Notes under the pieces: generated by a model
What the model was told of the DNA's origin: nothing
The model's input: only the letters and a program-made list of their open reading frames with translations
The model's database searches: none
Position numbers and translations under genes: made by a program
Assembly (NCBI RefSeq): GCF_000699445.3
Contig: NC_067195.1
Span: forward strand, 16,997,287-17,061,286
Length of the DNA: 64,000 nucleotides
Source of the DNA: Schistosoma haematobium
Taxonomy: Eukaryota; Platyhelminthes; Trematoda; Strigeidida; Schistosomatidae
Direction of reading: 5' to 3'
Part shown: piece after piece, positions 61,531 through 64,000 of the stretch
How positions within the stretch are numbered: position 1 is the first letter of the stretch
How the letters are laid out: the number at the start of each line of letters is the position of its first letter

Positions 61531-63639
61531 TTTACATTTTAATTAGTTATACACTCCTTAGGTTAGGGAATCTAGAAATGAAGTTATCTGAAGGTACACC
61601 GAAGCATTTGTAGCTGTTAAAGACAATGTATTCTTATAAAATATCTATACTGTCGTTGAGTTAACCAGTAGATATGCTTGGCCTTAATGATATAAAGAAA
61701 GTGATATATCAGCTTTAACTTTATTTCTCACCAGTTTAGTCATTAATAAAATGCTACAACCCTTTTATAAACTCCCTTTATCAATAATATAATGTATTAT
61801 TTTGTATAATATTGTATTAGCGATAAAGAAAAGAAGTAAGATAGTTAAACTAGTACTCGAGAGTTAATATCATATTTGTTCCATTAAAAATTAGGCGAAC
61901 TATACTAGTGTCAAGTATACTCATTAGAAGTCAGGATGAATGTTAATTATTAGGTTTAGTGATAAGTTCAATTTAATTCATATCCAGACTTATCTTTCGT
62001 GCTAGATAGCACCCACCATAATTAGCCGTCCATAATGTCAGGTGTCTACGACAAATAACGTATTTACCTCATTATTCATAACTCAACGCCTTAGAACAAA
62101 TACAAAAACTTCCTGACCCACTACTTATTCATAATTTTTGTTCAGAACAAGCTGCTAAAGAAAGTGAACGGATAACTTTCACAGAATAGAACGAACTACT
62201 TTTAAATATTTAAGTAGAACATATTCTTTTTCAATATTTGCTCTTCAGTATAACATTGTTTGCTAAACGTGAAAGTATGATTTGAACTTCAAAGTCAAAT
62301 TATAAGTGACAAATCTTATTTTCATTATACCAATACATGAGAGTTCATTTCATAGCCTCATAGTTCCCTTTATCATTTCTCATACGTTTTCCAATATACC
62401 GGCTACGAAAACTGATTACTTACGAATAAGTGTAATGTTTAGCGTAAAGGATTTAGCTTGGTCAAAGATGGTAAGATTTTGATAATATTGTAAATAGAGA
62501 GCGCGAATTAGTAAAGGACATTCAGCAGACGAAAGCATAAACTCAAAACAATATAAAAATAAAGTTACAAAATCCTATGTTACATAAACTTTCTTTGAAA
62601 GAAACTAATAACCAATGTCAAGAATTCCGAATTGGGTATATTAATCATCAGAATTTTGGTTCCTTTTATTGCTTACATAAACTTCAATCAGCATTGTAAC
62701 ACCTCGTTTATATATTCACCTAATAAGTAGATCGTATCAATTGAACTCAGAATTCAGAATGTTGTTGTGTAAAATTTATTTAATAGTTTCTCGTTAATTT
62801 TACTGGGGATGAGAAACATCAAAAATGATTTTAGAATTTATCTTCTCCATGTTTTTGGTATGATTAATGAAGTGCTATTTACCATCATTTTTAAAATGAC
62901 ATTTATTTATCTTTCACATGATAATGTGAATCATAACATTGAGAAATGTACTGGTGGTACATGTAAACCATGAATGTTTATTTAGTTTAATTTTATTAAA
63001 TAAAATACGAATTTTTTATTTAAAAAATTATTCATCTTAATTGTGTTCTACCATAGTGCATTTTCTGAAATAAATTAAACGATCCACAGCCCTAACTATA
63101 CCTCGATGCTATTTATAAGTAGTTTCAACATGTTGAATATATACGCTCATAACAATCTGTTCAACTTAGAATAAAATTACAAAAAAGATAGTAAACAATT
63201 TTAATCATGCAGTGATATCATTCGAGGAGTTATTAGGAAGCACTGCTCAGCTATTTCTCCACAGAGTACACTCTTTTAACAGCGCAGCCTATAAACTAAT
63301 ACCTACAAGATAATATTTAGACTATTTTACTGAAATTCAATGCCCAACGTTTTTAAATTAGTCAAATATTCATAAACCACTGAAACGGATGTGAAGAACC
63401 ATGCACTGAATAAAAGAAGTCAGTCAGCAATAATTTGTAATTCGTGAGTTAATGATGACTTGGAACATTATGTATAGAGTTGAAAAAATTCTGTATGCTA
63501 ATAATTTGCTTTAGATATATTTTATATGTTTGTAGTAACTTATTTAGTTCCACGAGCTTGACATTTTATGAGTATCATTACAACAAGTATCTATGTCACA
63601 TAAAGGCCCTGATTGATTTTATAGAAAATCTTCATCTAC

Positions 63640-63800
63640 GACAAACAAATATGACTTAAATAATTGATTCCCTTCACCATCAATCACATGCACGCAGTGG
63701 GTTTGTGAGACTTAATATACACGATACGCAATTCCAAAAAATCAACATCAACCTCACCAGATAAGCCATTACGATCCTTAAATGGCTGAGAAACCGTACT
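63640..63800 (+). repeat. Unclassified dispersed repeat, family C (fragment)
   Basis: ATCACATGCACGCAGTGGGT and TTGTGAGACTT match the copy at 49970-50210. No coding seen. Confidence 0.4.
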
Positions 63801-64000
63801 TAAATGTTTACAAAAACAAATAAAATCAAATGAATCTGAAAGAGTAGATGATAAACATCCATCGTTCTACATTGCCATAGACAGTTGAAACAGATCATAA
63901 GATTGATATTAACTCGGTTTTTATGGTGTTGTAAGAAATTAGATCAGTTATCTACAACATAGTACCGGGCACATATATGCATCGGTACACGCTGCAATAC

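Larger units (their letters stand above)
56950..64000. other. Flanking or further intron DNA to the right edge
   Basis: Contains tRNA-like hammerhead copies (57105-57475, 58196-58310, 61215-61530), a probable Penelope-like tail (58731-58823), TA runs (59677-59727, 60695-60748) and a family-C fragment (63640-63800). Stretches 58830-59670, 59760-60690, 60860-61210 and 61530-63640 show nothing recognisable. Confidence 0.6.

Overview
The window is AT-rich animal DNA from a trematode, almost certainly a blood fluke of the Schistosoma mansoni/haematobium type. The evidence is very long introns, (TA)n microsatellites, an RTE-clade (SR2-like) retrotransposon with a TAAG tail, and many short tRNA-derived repeats carrying hammerhead-ribozyme sequence, as known for the schistosome Sm-alpha family. 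No prokaryotic features, rRNA or CRISPR array were seen.

One gene dominates: a cAMP-specific phosphodiesterase of the PDE4 family, read on the minus strand from about 52.9 kb down to 5.5 kb and continuing past the left edge. Eight exons were placed by splice signals, protein similarity and reading phase: 52897-51801, 29999-29944, 20237-20125, 19241-19148, 16026-15626, 10910-10821, 7924-7760 and 5593-5494. All junction phases agree and give an uninterrupted product of about 705 residues: a low-complexity N terminus with a phosphorylation-type RRGS site, UCR1, UCR2, a long Ser/Thr/Asn-rich linker, and the first part of the catalytic domain (YHNSMHAADV and HDVDHPG). The rest of the catalytic domain lies outside. 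A further coding-looking exon (56949-56794) may be an upstream exon of the same gene.

Everything else is intron or flank filled with repeats. The most interesting is a fold-back, tRNA-like element family of which about 25 copies or fragments are listed. Its 3' part folds as a type I hammerhead ribozyme. Two copies, at 27.69 kb and 40.59 kb, keep all core residues and lie in the sense orientation inside PDE4 introns. Several copies carry inverted arms, and three are flanked by direct repeats of 8, 10 and 12 bp, which points to mobility. Older Sm-alpha-type copies, two SR2-like relics, a probable Penelope-like tail and three unclassified families make up much of the remainder.
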